Assembly: GCA_944324315.1 (NCBI GenBank)
Contig: CALUVW010000018.1
Coordinates: forward strand, 1 to 37,722
Origin: Candidatus Gastranaerophilales bacterium
GTDB taxonomy: Bacteria; Cyanobacteriota; Vampirovibrionia; Gastranaerophilales; Gastranaerophilaceae
Direction of reading: 5' to 3'
Length of the DNA: 37,722 nt
Shown: in pieces, positions 1 through 8,378 of the stretch
Numbering within the stretch: position 1 is the first letter of the stretch
Layout of the letters: every line of letters starts with the position of its first letter
Made by a program: the position numbers and the translations under genes
Notes under the pieces: model-generated
What the model was told of the DNA's origin: nothing
Database searches by the model: none
Seen by the model: only the letters and a program-made list of their open reading frames with translations

Positions 1-21
1 AATATCCATAGGAATAATCAT
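1..21 (-). CDS. 5' end of an unidentified gene overlapping ruvC (partial)
   Basis: On the minus strand the ruvC stop is embedded in ATGA, so a second frame can start 4 nt inside ruvC and read MIIPMDI before leaving the window. An ATGA overlap is a common sign of translational coupling, so a downstream cistron of ruvC is likely. Only seven codons are visible and the product cannot be named. Confidence 0.35.
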
Positions 22-491
22 ATCATGATTGAACGCGTATGACAAATTGCAATTGCAATTGAATCTACTGTATCATCAAGTTTTGGCAAAGTATCGACAC
101 CCAGTGACAATTTAACCATTTGTTCAACTTCTTTTTTATCAGCACGACCATATCCTGTCAAAACCTGCTTAACTTCCATAGGAGTATATTCATAAATAGG
201 GATTTGGAATTTTTCAAGAACTGTTAAAATCACACCTCTTGCATGGGCAACAGGCATTACTGTTGTTTGATTTCTAAAGAAAAATAGTTTTTCTATCGCA
301 GCACAATCAGGTCTATATTTTTCAACTATAGTATTCATATCCTCGAAAATCTCTAAAAGTCTTGCAGATTCTCGAGCACCTTTTTGAGTTTGAATAGAAC
401 CTGAATGCAAAAGTACAGGAGTTTCTCCATCATATTCAACAATAGAATATCCTACAATTCCTAACCCTGGGTCAATACCTAAAATTTTCAT
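18..491 (-). CDS. ruvC: Holliday junction endodeoxyribonuclease RuvC
   Basis: RuvC resolves Holliday junctions by paired symmetrical nicks, normally together with the RuvAB branch migration motor. The 157-residue protein is close to the usual family length. It opens with MKILGIDPGLGIVGYSI, carrying the first catalytic Asp (D7). A conserved Glu lies in the AAIEKLFF segment near residue 67, and the C-terminal DDTVDSIAIAICH supplies the last two acidic residues of the RNase H-like fold. The ATG has no Shine-Dalgarno sequence. A TGGTATAAT box ends 6 nt before it, so the mRNA is probably leaderless. A further frame overlaps its stop by ATGA. No ruvA or ruvB is seen in the window. Confidence 0.95.
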   Translation of the reverse strand: MKILGIDPGLGIVGYSIVEYDGETPVLLHSGSIQTQKGARESARLLEIFEDMNTIVEKYRPDCAAIEKLFFFRNQTTVMPVAHARGVILTVLEKFQIPIYEYTPMEVKQVLTGYGRADKKEVEQMVKLSLGVDTLPKLDDTVDSIAIAICHTRSIMI

Positions 492-497
492 AAAATT

Positions 498-506
498 ATT
501 ATACCA
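498..506 (-). promoter_or_regulatory. Extended -10 promoter of ruvC, probably leaderless
   Basis: The minus strand reads TGGTATAAT, a perfect extended -10 element. Exactly 6 nt separate its last base from the ruvC ATG, so transcription would begin at or next to the A of the start codon. Confidence 0.6.
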
Positions 507-579
507 TAATTTTCAGGCAATTTTTATAAAGAAAATGTTTTTATTAATACATAATAGCGGAAATATAAAAAGGGGGATT

Positions 580-1329
580 ATGGGAAATTTTACAACTATA
601 CTGATGAAACAAGCCTCAAGCCTTGTTCGAAAAACACCGGTATACAAAAAAGGAACACCTTTCGCGTATGCACCAAAATACCAAAATTCTGTAAAACAAT
701 ATTCAGAATTACTAAAAAAAGAAAACATTATTCCAAAAGAAAAAATTAAACAAACAGCAGAAAATTTGACAAAAGATGATCTTAAAAATTGGGGGAAAGT
801 ATTTGATACCAAAAGTATTCAACTAAGATTTTTTGGTGCAGATACAGATAAAGCATACCATGGATCACCTTTTAGTTTTTCATCTTTTAATATTGAAAAA
901 ATAGGCTCAGGCGAAGGATTATCAAAAAGAGGTAAAGGAATATACCTTTTTAGAACAAAAAGGAATGCACCATATTTCGCAAATATAAGAAGTAAAGATG
1001 CACCTATACACATTGGTTCAACAAAACCACTTGATAACCCTCAACCAACTATTTATGAAATTTCAGGATTAAAAAATCTTAAATTAAAAAAAGTAAGTTC
1101 TCTTGAAGCAAAACAAATAGCAAGCAATCAAGATGAATTTATGAAATTACATCCTGACATATCAGGTATAGAATTAGATAGCGGAGAAATATGCGTATTT
1201 CCAAACTTTATCAGTAAAATTAAAATAGAAAACAAAACTCCACTGGAAACCTTTATTACACAAAATAAAGATTACAATTTCCGAACTTGGACTACTGATA
1301 TAGAAAAATTAAAGAAATTAACTACATAA
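580..1329 (+). CDS. Putative ADP-ribosyltransferase-fold protein (ART-PolyVal-like)
   Basis: The start chosen is the ATG at 580, 3 nt after AGGGGG plus a short spacer (571-576); an upstream in-frame ATG at 535 has no such site. The product is 249 residues with no signal peptide. The first 90 residues are basic and of unknown fold. From residue 93 it reads YHGSPFSFSSFNIEKIGSGE, then GKGIYL at 118-123, and near the end SGEICVFPNFISKIKI at 201-216. This order (YHG, a GxGEG-like turn, GIY, then a Glu before a VFxxxxIxxI segment) resembles the ART domain of phage and conjugative-element polyvalent proteins, and H94, Y122 and E203 would be the H-Y-E triad. Assignment is by motif resemblance only. 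It sits alone between ruvC and an O-methyltransferase. It could act as a toxin or effector, but no immunity partner is recognised. Confidence 0.55.
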   Translation: MGNFTTILMKQASSLVRKTPVYKKGTPFAYAPKYQNSVKQYSELLKKENIIPKEKIKQTAENLTKDDLKNWGKVFDTKSIQLRFFGADTDKAYHGSPFSFSSFNIEKIGSGEGLSKRGKGIYLFRTKRNAPYFANIRSKDAPIHIGSTKPLDNPQPTIYEISGLKNLKLKKVSSLEAKQIASNQDEFMKLHPDISGIELDSGEICVFPNFISKIKIENKTPLETFITQNKDYNFRTWTTDIEKLKKLTT

Positions 1330-1333
1330 ATAC

Positions 1334-1903
1334 TTATTTTATTTTTCTAGCTAAAGATAAGCCAGCCGGTAATGGTAATACAACATTTTCATAATTTGGA
1401 TTTGCATTAATCGCATCAATAAAAGGTTTGCATTTAGCTTCATGAGACAAAACATTATCACAGGCAATAATTCCGCCTTTTTTCATGTGTTTATCTATAA
1501 ATTCAAAATATTTTATATACTCTCCTTTGTTAGCATCGACAAAAGCAAAATCAATTTCAAAATCCTCCGGCAGATATTCAAGATGCATTAAAGCGGATCC
1601 TTTAAGAGTTGTAATAACATCATCTACCTTGCAGGTTTTAAAATTTGCTTTTGCAACATCAAGTCTTTTATCATAAAACTCAATAGTTGTCAGGTGTCCA
1701 CCGTTTTCTTTTACAGCCTTTGCAAGCCAGATTCCGGAATACCCGTTTGAAGTACCGATTTCCAGAACATTTTTTGCTCCTTCAGCCTTTATCAATGTAT
1801 ATAGAAATTCACCGGTTACACGTGCTATATTCCAGAACTGTTTTTGAGTTTCCTCTAATCGGCTGAGTACATTTTCAGTTGTATCATCAAAATATTTTAT
1901 CAT
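1334..1903 (-). CDS. O-methyltransferase, class I SAM-dependent (family 3 type)
   Basis: This is a 189-residue SAM-dependent methyltransferase of the catechol/caffeoyl-CoA O-methyltransferase type, close to YrrM-like bacterial proteins. Motif I is VLEIGTSNGYSG (residues 46-57). An acidic residue follows the next strand (TIEFYD, about 74-78). FAFVDANKGEY (119-129) and CDN (148-150) supply the Asp and Asn residues that bind the divalent metal in this family. It lies 3 nt after the stop of the beta-propeller gene on the same strand, so it is probably the last gene of the dnaJ transcript. The substrate cannot be read from the sequence. Published relatives methylate catechols or modified tRNA uridines, and neither is indicated here. 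Confidence 0.85.
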   Translation of the reverse strand: MIKYFDDTTENVLSRLEETQKQFWNIARVTGEFLYTLIKAEGAKNVLEIGTSNGYSGIWLAKAVKENGGHLTTIEFYDKRLDVAKANFKTCKVDDVITTLKGSALMHLEYLPEDFEIDFAFVDANKGEYIKYFEFIDKHMKKGGIIACDNVLSHEAKCKPFIDAINANPNYENVVLPLPAGLSLARKIK

Positions 1904-1906
1904 TTT

Positions 1907-3370
1907 TTACTTATTAATTTTTTTTACCTTTTCAGTTACAACAATCAAATTTGCAGGAATATCAATCGGAATGGATTTTATAACTTTATTAGTTCCGAGA
2001 TCAAATACTGTATACAAAGAAGCTTTAGTATCCGTGATAAGAGCAATATTTGTATTTTCAATCTGATTTATTTTAGTTGAAAATCCGTTAGTATTAAGAT
2101 AAATAGAATCAGTCAACTGATCCGTTTTGGCATCCAGAACCTGAATTGAATTATCTCCCGCCCCAAGAACATAAACTCTGTTATGAAAAGCAATCATATC
2201 AACGGGTTTTTCACAAATTTCAATTTCTCCGATAAGATTTATAGTCTTATAATCAATTATTGCAAGCCTGTTCTTTGTTCTGCTTGTTATATAAATTTTA
2301 TCATTTGTATAAACAATTTTTGAAACATTCGGAAATTTTCCAATCTCTTTCAAAAGATAATTATTATCAAGTTCTATAGCCCAGATGTCACGTGTTTTTT
2401 TATCATAATAGAATAATTTTGATCCGTCATCCGATAATGTAAGTTTTTCACACATACCGGTAATTTTTATCTGCTTTGAAAGTGTCATAGTCTCAAGATT
2501 TACTATATAAATACTGGAAGCCTCCGAACTTGAGACATAGGCAATATTTTTTGCTTTATCAATAACAATTTCATCAGGCTGTGTTTTTGTATAAATTTGT
2601 TTTATAATTTGATCATCTGCGAGTGAAATTACATCAATGGAAGGTTTTTCATAAGCTGTTACAAGCAAAAATTTATCATCATAAGCTTTCATTGAAATAG
2701 GGACATTGGTTTGAGCAAAAGAATACTCAGGAGTTTTTGCTCCGAGATTTAAAACTTGAATATTTTTGGAGTATGGTGATGAGACATAAAAATTCTTATT
2801 TTTTAACTGCGGGATTTGAGCGAGTGTTTTTAAAGTCGAGCCTGAAAGCTGCGTTACAACAGGCTTTGAATTTTCTACACGAATCCCTGGATCATTTACT
2901 GTTTTTATTTCAAGGTTGCCGACAATTGATTTCAAATTTTCAGGAATTATAAGTCCTTTCGGGACAAGCATATCTTGCGGCAGGAGCCCGGTTCTTAATT
3001 CTATAGGCGGATTTGCCATTTTATATACGGTTTTATTACCGTTGGTATCTGTTAAAACCTTTAAAAGGGCAAAATCATTATTCAAGATTACAACATTTGG
3101 TTTTGAAGCAAGTGTTTTACCTGAAGGGTATGCCTGTTTTATTGCAAGATTTTCCACATTTATAATTTTTGCCGGAAATAAGGGAAGGTAAATAGTATTA
3201 TCAGGCAGAATTATAACCCCGTCAAATCTGAAAGTAGTATTTGGAAAGTCTTTGCTGATAAAATTCTGGATATTATCCGGTATTTTACCCGCAAAACAAG
3301 GAGCAGCAAATGTCAATAATAACACCGCCGATAAAAATATCTTAGCTGCTTTTCTCTCCAGTTTAAACAT
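1907..3370 (-). CDS. Exported beta-propeller (YVTN/YncE-like) protein
   Basis: The 487-residue product starts with a classical signal peptide: basic [10 protein letters not shown], a hydrophobic core, and a likely cleavage after CFA near residue 27. The mature half carries repeats of the YVTN propeller type, for example NIAYVSSSEASSIYIVNLET, IYITSRTKNRLAIIDYKT and VYVLGAGDNSIQVLDAKT. Each has two beta strands, an N(S/R) turn and a D-x-K-T end. The first 150 residues are a separate, non-repeated domain. Its ATG overlaps the dnaJ stop in TAATG, so it is translationally coupled to dnaJ, although no chaperone role is evident. Such propellers usually bind ligands or act as envelope scaffolds; the specific function is unknown. 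Confidence 0.75.
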   Translation of the reverse strand: MFKLERKAAKIFLSAVLLLTFAAPCFAGKIPDNIQNFISKDFPNTTFRFDGVIILPDNTIYLPLFPAKIINVENLAIKQAYPSGKTLASKPNVVILNNDFALLKVLTDTNGNKTVYKMANPPIELRTGLLPQDMLVPKGLIIPENLKSIVGNLEIKTVNDPGIRVENSKPVVTQLSGSTLKTLAQIPQLKNKNFYVSSPYSKNIQVLNLGAKTPEYSFAQTNVPISMKAYDDKFLLVTAYEKPSIDVISLADDQIIKQIYTKTQPDEIVIDKAKNIAYVSSSEASSIYIVNLETMTLSKQIKITGMCEKLTLSDDGSKLFYYDKKTRDIWAIELDNNYLLKEIGKFPNVSKIVYTNDKIYITSRTKNRLAIIDYKTINLIGEIEICEKPVDMIAFHNRVYVLGAGDNSIQVLDAKTDQLTDSIYLNTNGFSTKINQIENTNIALITDTKASLYTVFDLGTNKVIKSIPIDIPANLIVVTEKVKKINK

Positions 3371-4503
3371 TACTGAAACACTCCTTTAACCTTATCCATT
3401 ATGGAAGATTGAGATTGCGTTGTTTTTTTATTATTTTGAATTTCATACAATTTTTTGTATAACAACCTCTCTTCATCCGAAAGTTTTACAGGTGTTTTAA
3501 CAGCTACAATAACAATATGGTCTCCTCTTTGTGACGGTCTTTGGATATAAGGAACACCGGCTCCTTTAATTTTTATTGAATTTCCGCTCTGTACACCTGC
3601 CTGAACAATAACTTTTCGTTCTCCGTCAAGAGTTTTTACAACAACTTCATCTCCTAAAGCTGCCTGAGCCTGTGTAATATCCAATCTTGAATATACATCA
3701 TTACCTTCACGTTTGAAATAATCAGAAGATTTTACATGAAGAACAACATACAAATCCCCTGTCGGACCGCCATTTGAACCGGCATCACCTTCATGAGATA
3801 CACGAATTTTTGACATATTGTCAACACCGGCAGGAATTTTTATATTAATTTTCTTTTCTTTTTGAAGTTTTCCGTATCCTTTACAAGCCTTACACGGATT
3901 TGTAATTTTTTTACCTTTTCCATGGCAGTCAGGACAAGTAACTATCTGAGCAATTGATCCGAGAGGAGTTCTCATAACCTGTTTCACCTGCCCTGAACCG
4001 TGACATGTCGGGCAGGTTACGGGTTGAGAGCCTTTTTCTGCACCTGTACCGCCGCATGCGCTGCAATATTCAAGATGGTCAAATTTTATTTCTTTTTCAC
4101 AACCAAACACAGCATCTCTAAAATCAATTTCAATATCAAGCCTTAAATCATCTCCCTCAACAGGTGCATTCGGGTCAGGTCTGCCGCCGAAACCAAATCC
4201 GCCCATTCCGCCAAAAAATGAATTAAATATATCATTCAAATCGCCAAAACCGCCGGCAAAAGGTCCGCCGGTATCAAAACCTGCATTTTTTAAACCATCC
4301 TCTCCATAACGATCATAAGTTGCACGCTTGTTATCATCCATTAATGTTTCATAAGCTTTACCGAGTTCTTTAAATTTTTCTTCGGCATCGGGTGCTTTAT
4401 TAACATCGGGGTGTAATGTTCTTGCTTTTTTTCTGAAAGCGGATTTTATCTCATCTTTTGAAGCATCTTTTGATACTCCCAGTATTTCATAGTAATCTGT
4501 CAT
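3370..4503 (-). CDS. dnaJ: Chaperone DnaJ (Hsp40)
   Basis: DnaJ delivers unfolded clients to DnaK and stimulates its ATPase. The 377-residue protein has all class A parts in order: a J domain with the HPD tripeptide at 31-33, a Gly/Phe-rich linker (about 75-110), four CxxCxGxG-type zinc motifs beginning near 147, 164, 190 and 204, and the C-terminal substrate-binding domains. The gene follows grpE on the same strand after a 69-nt gap, and its stop overlaps the next start as TAATG. dnaK is not between or beside them, which differs from the usual grpE-dnaK-dnaJ order. No CIRCE inverted repeat is seen upstream. Confidence 0.97.
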   Translation of the reverse strand: MTDYYEILGVSKDASKDEIKSAFRKKARTLHPDVNKAPDAEEKFKELGKAYETLMDDNKRATYDRYGEDGLKNAGFDTGGPFAGGFGDLNDIFNSFFGGMGGFGFGGRPDPNAPVEGDDLRLDIEIDFRDAVFGCEKEIKFDHLEYCSACGGTGAEKGSQPVTCPTCHGSGQVKQVMRTPLGSIAQIVTCPDCHGKGKKITNPCKACKGYGKLQKEKKINIKIPAGVDNMSKIRVSHEGDAGSNGGPTGDLYVVLHVKSSDYFKREGNDVYSRLDITQAQAALGDEVVVKTLDGERKVIVQAGVQSGNSIKIKGAGVPYIQRPSQRGDHIVIVAVKTPVKLSDEERLLYKKLYEIQNNKKTTQSQSSIMDKVKGVFQ

Positions 4504-4572
4504 CTTTATATTAATTCTTCCCTGTTCTGAGTCATCAATTTTATTGTATCATGTAAATCCGCAAGGGCAAAA

Positions 4573-5148
4573 TTAACCTTCGGAAGTTGCAACATTAACA
4601 AGAGCCGGTCTCAAAACCTTGTCTCCCATTTTATATCCTTTTTGTAATTCATTAATAATAGTATGCTCCGGTTTATCAGATGTAGGAGTTTGCATAACAG
4701 CATCATGGAAATTCGGATCAAATTCTTTGCCTTCTGTTTCAATTGTTTCAAGCCCAAGTTTTGTCAAAACATCTACAACCTGCTTATGAACAAGATTAAA
4801 GCTTTCTTTAACTTTTTCACAATCATCAACGTTTTCTAAAGCTTTTTGTCCGCGTTCAAAGTTATCCAAAACCTCGAGCATTTTTTTCAAGGCATTTTCA
4901 GTACCGAATTTTAGCAATTCTTCTCTTTCATGCTCCTGTCTTTTTCTGTAATTGTCAAAATCTGCAGCGAGCCTTAAGTATTGTTGATTTAAAGTATCAT
5001 ACTTTTTTTGAAGCTCATCAGGTTCTGTATTATTTTCTTCTTTCTGTTCTTCTGCATTTTCAGAATTTTCAGAAGCTTCCTGTTTAATATCTTCGTCAAG
5101 ATTTTCGGGGTTTTTGAACGGGTTATTATTATGATGTTTATGTGACAT
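4573..5148 (-). CDS. grpE: Nucleotide exchange factor GrpE
   Basis: GrpE releases ADP from DnaK and acts as a thermosensor. The 191-residue protein has a long acidic N-terminal tail rich in Glu and Asn, a coiled-coil segment around residues 45-75 with the family signature DFDNYRKRQEHEREELLKF, and the C-terminal beta domain with GLETIETEGKEFDPNFHDAV. It begins after a good AGAGGT ribosome binding site. A TTGTTA/TATAAT promoter with a 16-nt spacer lies just upstream. It probably leads the grpE-dnaJ-propeller-methyltransferase transcript. Confidence 0.96.
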   Translation of the reverse strand: MSHKHHNNNPFKNPENLDEDIKQEASENSENAEEQKEENNTEPDELQKKYDTLNQQYLRLAADFDNYRKRQEHEREELLKFGTENALKKMLEVLDNFERGQKALENVDDCEKVKESFNLVHKQVVDVLTKLGLETIETEGKEFDPNFHDAVMQTPTSDKPEHTIINELQKGYKMGDKVLRPALVNVATSEG

Positions 5149-5184
5149 ATCTCTACCTCTTAATTAACTTTTAAATATACATAT

Positions 5185-5212
5185 ATTATAGTTTATCAAT
5201 ATCAATTAACAA
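5185..5212 (-). promoter_or_regulatory. Sigma70-type promoter of grpE
   Basis: Read on the minus strand, TTGTTA at 5212-5207 and TATAAT at 5190-5185 are separated by 16 nt. The predicted transcript start leaves a leader of about 30 nt that includes the AGAGGT site of grpE. No CIRCE or other heat-shock operator is visible nearby. Confidence 0.55.
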
Positions 5213-5232
5213 TAAAAATTTATTATTTTTTA

Positions 5233-5338
5233 ATAATTTCCGCTATATTTTGTCATTATAGTCATCCTGAACTTGTTTCAGGATCGGATTGAGATGCTGA
5301 AATAAATTCAGCATGACAAAAAATATAGCGGAAATTAT
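5233..5338. repeat. Composite palindromic repeat (REP-A family) with long outer arms
   Basis: Outer arms at 5233-5256 and 5313-5338 are inverted copies differing by a 2-nt slip. Inside lie two smaller palindromes: one around CCTGAAC/TTTCAGG (5261-5285) and one around GCTGAAT/TTCAGC (5291-5317). The inner pair recurs at 14191-14255, 14317-14472 and 22765-22825, with a half copy near 29938. It fills much of the divergent grpE/murA spacer. Confidence 0.8.
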
Positions 5339-5386
5339 CTTTACATAATTTAACTTATTTACACCAAGTGAATCTAATTGTATTAT

Positions 5387-5392
5387 TATAAT
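5387..5392 (+). promoter_or_regulatory. -10 box of murA
   Basis: A perfect TATAAT lies about 37 nt before the murA start chosen here. A farther upstream in-frame TTG at 5378 would place this box inside the coding region, which argues for the downstream start. No convincing -35 is seen. Confidence 0.45.
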
Positions 5393-5428
5393 AGAAGTAT
5401 ATTAATTGACTATATAAAGGTAAGAAAA

Positions 5429-6754
5429 TTGACTGAAAAATTTTATATAAAAGGCGGTACCCCGTTAAGAGGTGAGGTTTCAATAGGAGGAGCAAAAAAC
5501 TCCGTACTTAAATTAATGGCTGCTGCATTACTTGCTAAAGGCGAAACAAAAATTTATAATGTTCCGGATTTGACCGACGTTGAAATTATGCTCAGCGTAA
5601 TCGCTCAATTAGGAGCAGTAACACATTATGACAAGACTGAAAAATCTGTAACCATAGATGCAACGGATTTGACAAGCATAACTGCTAAATATGAACTTGT
5701 AAGCAAAATGAGAGCTTCATTTATAGTTTTGGGGGCTCTTGTTTCACGATGCAAAGAAGCAATTGTAGCACTGCCCGGCGGATGTGCAATCGGAGAAAGA
5801 CGAGTTGATTTCCATATCAAGGGTTTGGAAGCACTCGGGGCTAAAATAAAAATCGAAAACGGTTATGTCCATGCAAAAGCCTCAAAACTTGTCGGAACTG
5901 ATATTTATCTTGATATTCCCTCAGTCGGTGCAACAGAAAATTTAATGCTTGCATCAATTCTGGCAGAAGGTTCAACAAGAATCCAAAATGCAGCGCAAGA
6001 ACCGGAAATTGTTGATCTTGCAAACTTCCTAAATTCAATGGGTGCAGATGTCATAGGAGCCGGAACATCAGAAATTGTTATAAACGGTGTTAAACAGGAA
6101 AAACTGCACCCAATCGAATATACAACTATTCCTGACAGAATTGAAGCAGGAACATTTATGTCTGCAATCATTGCAACAAAAGGCAAAGCAATTATTAAAA
6201 ATGTTTTCCCTGCTCATTTAACATTCTTTACGGACAAATTATTGAAAATGGGGGCAAACATAAAACTGGTTGAACCGACTACAATTGAAGTTTCATGCAA
6301 AAACAGGCTTAATTCAATTAATTTTATTACCCAGCCGTATCCCGGATTTCCTACGGATTTGCAGTCAATGGCAATGACTCTTTTGACAACTGCAAACGGT
6401 GTCGGCATTATCACAGAAAGTCTTTATGAAAACAGATTTATGCAGGTTCCGGAATTACGCAGGATGGGAGCTGATATTCATCAGGACAGAAACCACGCAA
6501 TTATTAAAGGTGTTAAAAAACTTACAGGTGCAACACTTGCGGCAAGTGATTTGCGAGCAGGGGCTTCACTTGTTGTTGCAGCTCTTATGGCAGAAGGCAA
6601 TTCAACAATTGAAAATCTACATCATATAGATAGAGGATACGAAAATTTTGAAAGTAAGCTAAGATTATTAGGAGGAAAAATAGAAAGAAGAGATGATGAA
6701 ATAATTTCTTCGTCAATTGAACCTAAAGTTAACCTAACGGAGGGCTTACTATAA
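5429..6754 (+). CDS. murA: UDP-N-acetylglucosamine 1-carboxyvinyltransferase MurA
   Basis: MurA transfers enolpyruvate from PEP to UDP-GlcNAc, the first committed step of peptidoglycan synthesis, in the cytoplasm. A TTG start at 5429 is chosen because AAAGGTAAG stands 4-8 nt ahead and a TATAAT box lies upstream; the product is then 441 residues and begins MTEKFYIKGGTPLRGEV, the family's usual N-terminus. The signature LPGGCAIGERRVDFH holds the catalytic Cys (C119) targeted by fosfomycin. NSVLKLMAAALL near residue 20 and the C-terminal DLRAGASLVVAAL are also typical. The stop overlaps the next ATG in TAATG. Confidence 0.96.
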   Translation: MTEKFYIKGGTPLRGEVSIGGAKNSVLKLMAAALLAKGETKIYNVPDLTDVEIMLSVIAQLGAVTHYDKTEKSVTIDATDLTSITAKYELVSKMRASFIVLGALVSRCKEAIVALPGGCAIGERRVDFHIKGLEALGAKIKIENGYVHAKASKLVGTDIYLDIPSVGATENLMLASILAEGSTRIQNAAQEPEIVDLANFLNSMGADVIGAGTSEIVINGVKQEKLHPIEYTTIPDRIEAGTFMSAIIATKGKAIIKNVFPAHLTFFTDKLLKMGANIKLVEPTTIEVSCKNRLNSINFITQPYPGFPTDLQSMAMTLLTTANGVGIITESLYENRFMQVPELRRMGADIHQDRNHAIIKGVKKLTGATLAASDLRAGASLVVAALMAEGNSTIENLHHIDRGYENFESKLRLLGGKIERRDDEIISSSIEPKVNLTEGLL

Positions 6755-7098
6755 TGGCACCTGCATATAAACGCTGGTATGATCATGATCCATTGTTACT
6801 TGAAGTCATTGAGCTTTTAAGAAATTATCAAACAGAATTAAGAGCACAGGCTGAAATTTTTCTGCAAAAAATTGAAGAAAAGGTGTCAAAAGAAACAATC
6901 GACAAATTTTATGCAATGGTCAAACCCGTTAATGCAAACAATCGCTGGTATGATAAGGATCCCGTAATTTCGAAAACAGTTGAAATTTTAAGAATTGTAC
7001 CTCCTGAAGCCCAGAAAATTTGTGCTCAGAATTTTATCAGAACCCTGAAGGAAATGGGTATTGAATACGAAAGCCCTAACAAAACAGATATAAAATAA
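6754..7098 (+). CDS. Small unknown protein with duplicated RWYD-DP motif
   Basis: The 114-residue product is not a family I recognise. It carries an internal duplication: KRWYDHDPLLLEVIELLRNY at residues 6-25 and NRWYDKDPVISKTVEILRIV near 63-82, each followed by a predicted helical segment. No signal peptide or membrane span is present. Its ATG shares bases with the murA stop (TAATG), so it should be made in coupling with MurA, and a strong terminator follows directly. The context suggests a cytoplasmic role linked to peptidoglycan precursor synthesis, but that is inference from position only. Confidence 0.8.
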   Translation: MAPAYKRWYDHDPLLLEVIELLRNYQTELRAQAEIFLQKIEEKVSKETIDKFYAMVKPVNANNRWYDKDPVISKTVEILRIVPPEAQKICAQNFIRTLKEMGIEYESPNKTDIK

Positions 7099-7100
7099 TA

Positions 7101-7127
7101 AAAAGCTCCATAAAAGAGCTTTTTTAT
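7101..7127. terminator. Intrinsic terminator after the murA operon
   Basis: AAAAGCTC at 7101-7108 pairs with GAGCTTTT at 7116-7123, followed by more T residues. It lies between convergent genes and can work on both strands, since the upstream arm also starts with an A run. Confidence 0.8.
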
Positions 7128-7133
7128 TTGTAG

Positions 7134-8267
7134 TTAAAATATATTGGCAATATCACCGGCAATAATGGCAAACTCAACACAGTCAGAACAAAAATCTTGG
7201 GCATCGTAAACTGTACCGGATTTTTTTGTTATACCGTCAGCTGTTGTTTTAATTGTTGAAAGAATTGCATCGTAGTTCGTACTACCGGGTGACGAAGTTA
7301 ATGTTTGAAAATCTGTAAGAGGAAAAGATTTACAATCTTTCAATTTTAACAAATCACGCTGAGCAGGAGTTAATTTTGAATCAGGTGAAAGCAAACGTAT
7401 ACCATTTAATACATCATCACGAAAAGCATCTCTATATACAAGAGTTACAACAGGTTTGCCATCTACTGTCTTTTTACGTATTGAAAATAAAGCATTTTGT
7501 GGTAAATCACTGCCAAGATCGGTATATGTTGAAATTGTACTTTTCAAATTTAATCTGTCTGCTATTTGATTTGCAGATGTAACAGTAACATCTGTATAGC
7601 CGCCACCAGTTGTATAACATGAAGTTGCAATCCTGTCGCTTTCTTTTGACAAATCATAAGTATGCGGTTTTATTTTTGTATCCTTACCAAATACATTTTC
7701 AACAGATTCTTGAACGGTTGCACCCGCTGTTTTTGATTTATGGAATAAATTATCACAATATTTTATATAAGCTTCAGTTGCTTTTAACTGATCTTTTACT
7801 CGTATAGCATCTTGAACATCTTTCGGGAGTTTTGAAATATCCATCGCTGGCAATCTTTGAGCAAATCCTCGATCTGATCCAATAACAGATTGTATTTCTT
7901 CCAATCTTTGTAACTGCTCTTTTTTGGCAAGTTTTGCGGCGTCATCAATATAACCTTGTAAAACTTTGTTATCAAAAAATGCATCAGATCCAACACTGTT
8001 ATAAAAAGAAACTCTGTTGGCAATACGTCCCTTGACCGAATTTATAGCTTTATTTAACTTATTTAGCTGGATTTTTTTATTTACAAGTATACCGCTAATA
8101 GTCAAAACAGCAACTGCACCTAAACCAATTAAAACTTTTTCTCCGTCTGACATTTTTGGTTTCTTCTCATTGCTATTCACAGATTCTTTATTATCTGTTC
8201 CTTTAAAATTCACAGACTTTGCATAATTATTATTATACATATAAACAGGATACACAGAATTTAACAT
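7134..8267 (-). CDS. Unknown protein with single membrane segment, behind a tandem-repeat leader
   Basis: The 377-residue product is not assigned to a family. After a short N-terminal leader containing SVNFKG (residues 18-23) and a charged stretch, one hydrophobic helix (VLIGLGAVAVLTISGILV, about 45-62) precedes a large, probably extracytoplasmic domain. The C-terminus has a Cys pair (FCSDC) and further single Cys residues that could form disulphides. AAAGGGG stands before the ATG. The upstream region carries an extended -10 box and four copies of a pentanucleotide repeat, the same cassette seen before the gene ending at 19770. The leader motif resembles that of the gene at 31429-32037. Confidence 0.75.
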   Translation of the reverse strand: MLNSVYPVYMYNNNYAKSVNFKGTDNKESVNSNEKKPKMSDGEKVLIGLGAVAVLTISGILVNKKIQLNKLNKAINSVKGRIANRVSFYNSVGSDAFFDNKVLQGYIDDAAKLAKKEQLQRLEEIQSVIGSDRGFAQRLPAMDISKLPKDVQDAIRVKDQLKATEAYIKYCDNLFHKSKTAGATVQESVENVFGKDTKIKPHTYDLSKESDRIATSCYTTGGGYTDVTVTSANQIADRLNLKSTISTYTDLGSDLPQNALFSIRKKTVDGKPVVTLVYRDAFRDDVLNGIRLLSPDSKLTPAQRDLLKLKDCKSFPLTDFQTLTSSPGSTNYDAILSTIKTTADGITKKSGTVYDAQDFCSDCVEFAIIAGDIANIF

Positions 8268-8352
8268 GGTAACCCCTTTCTATAAATTAACCTTTCTACT
8301 TTATATATTTATTAAAATAAAAAAGGTCAAAAAATTGCTATATGCGCAATAC

Positions 8353-8372
8353 ATCCTATCCTATCCTATCCT
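8353..8372. repeat. Pentanucleotide tandem repeat, 4 copies
   Basis: Plus strand ATCCT is repeated four times (AGGAT on the minus strand), followed by ATGAGGATTATATCA. The same arrangement with 11 copies is at 21541-21595. It falls between the predicted transcription start and the ribosome binding site of the minus-strand gene ending at 8267. Confidence 0.9.
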
Positions 8373-8378
8373 ATGAGG

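Noticed and set aside
5149-5232. CIRCE operator upstream of grpE
   Set aside because: No TTAGCACTC-N9-GAGTGCTAA-like inverted repeat is present.
5378-5428. Longer murA starting at the upstream TTG
   Set aside because: This would place the TATAAT promoter box inside the gene, has no ribosome site, and adds 17 residues absent from MurA proteins.
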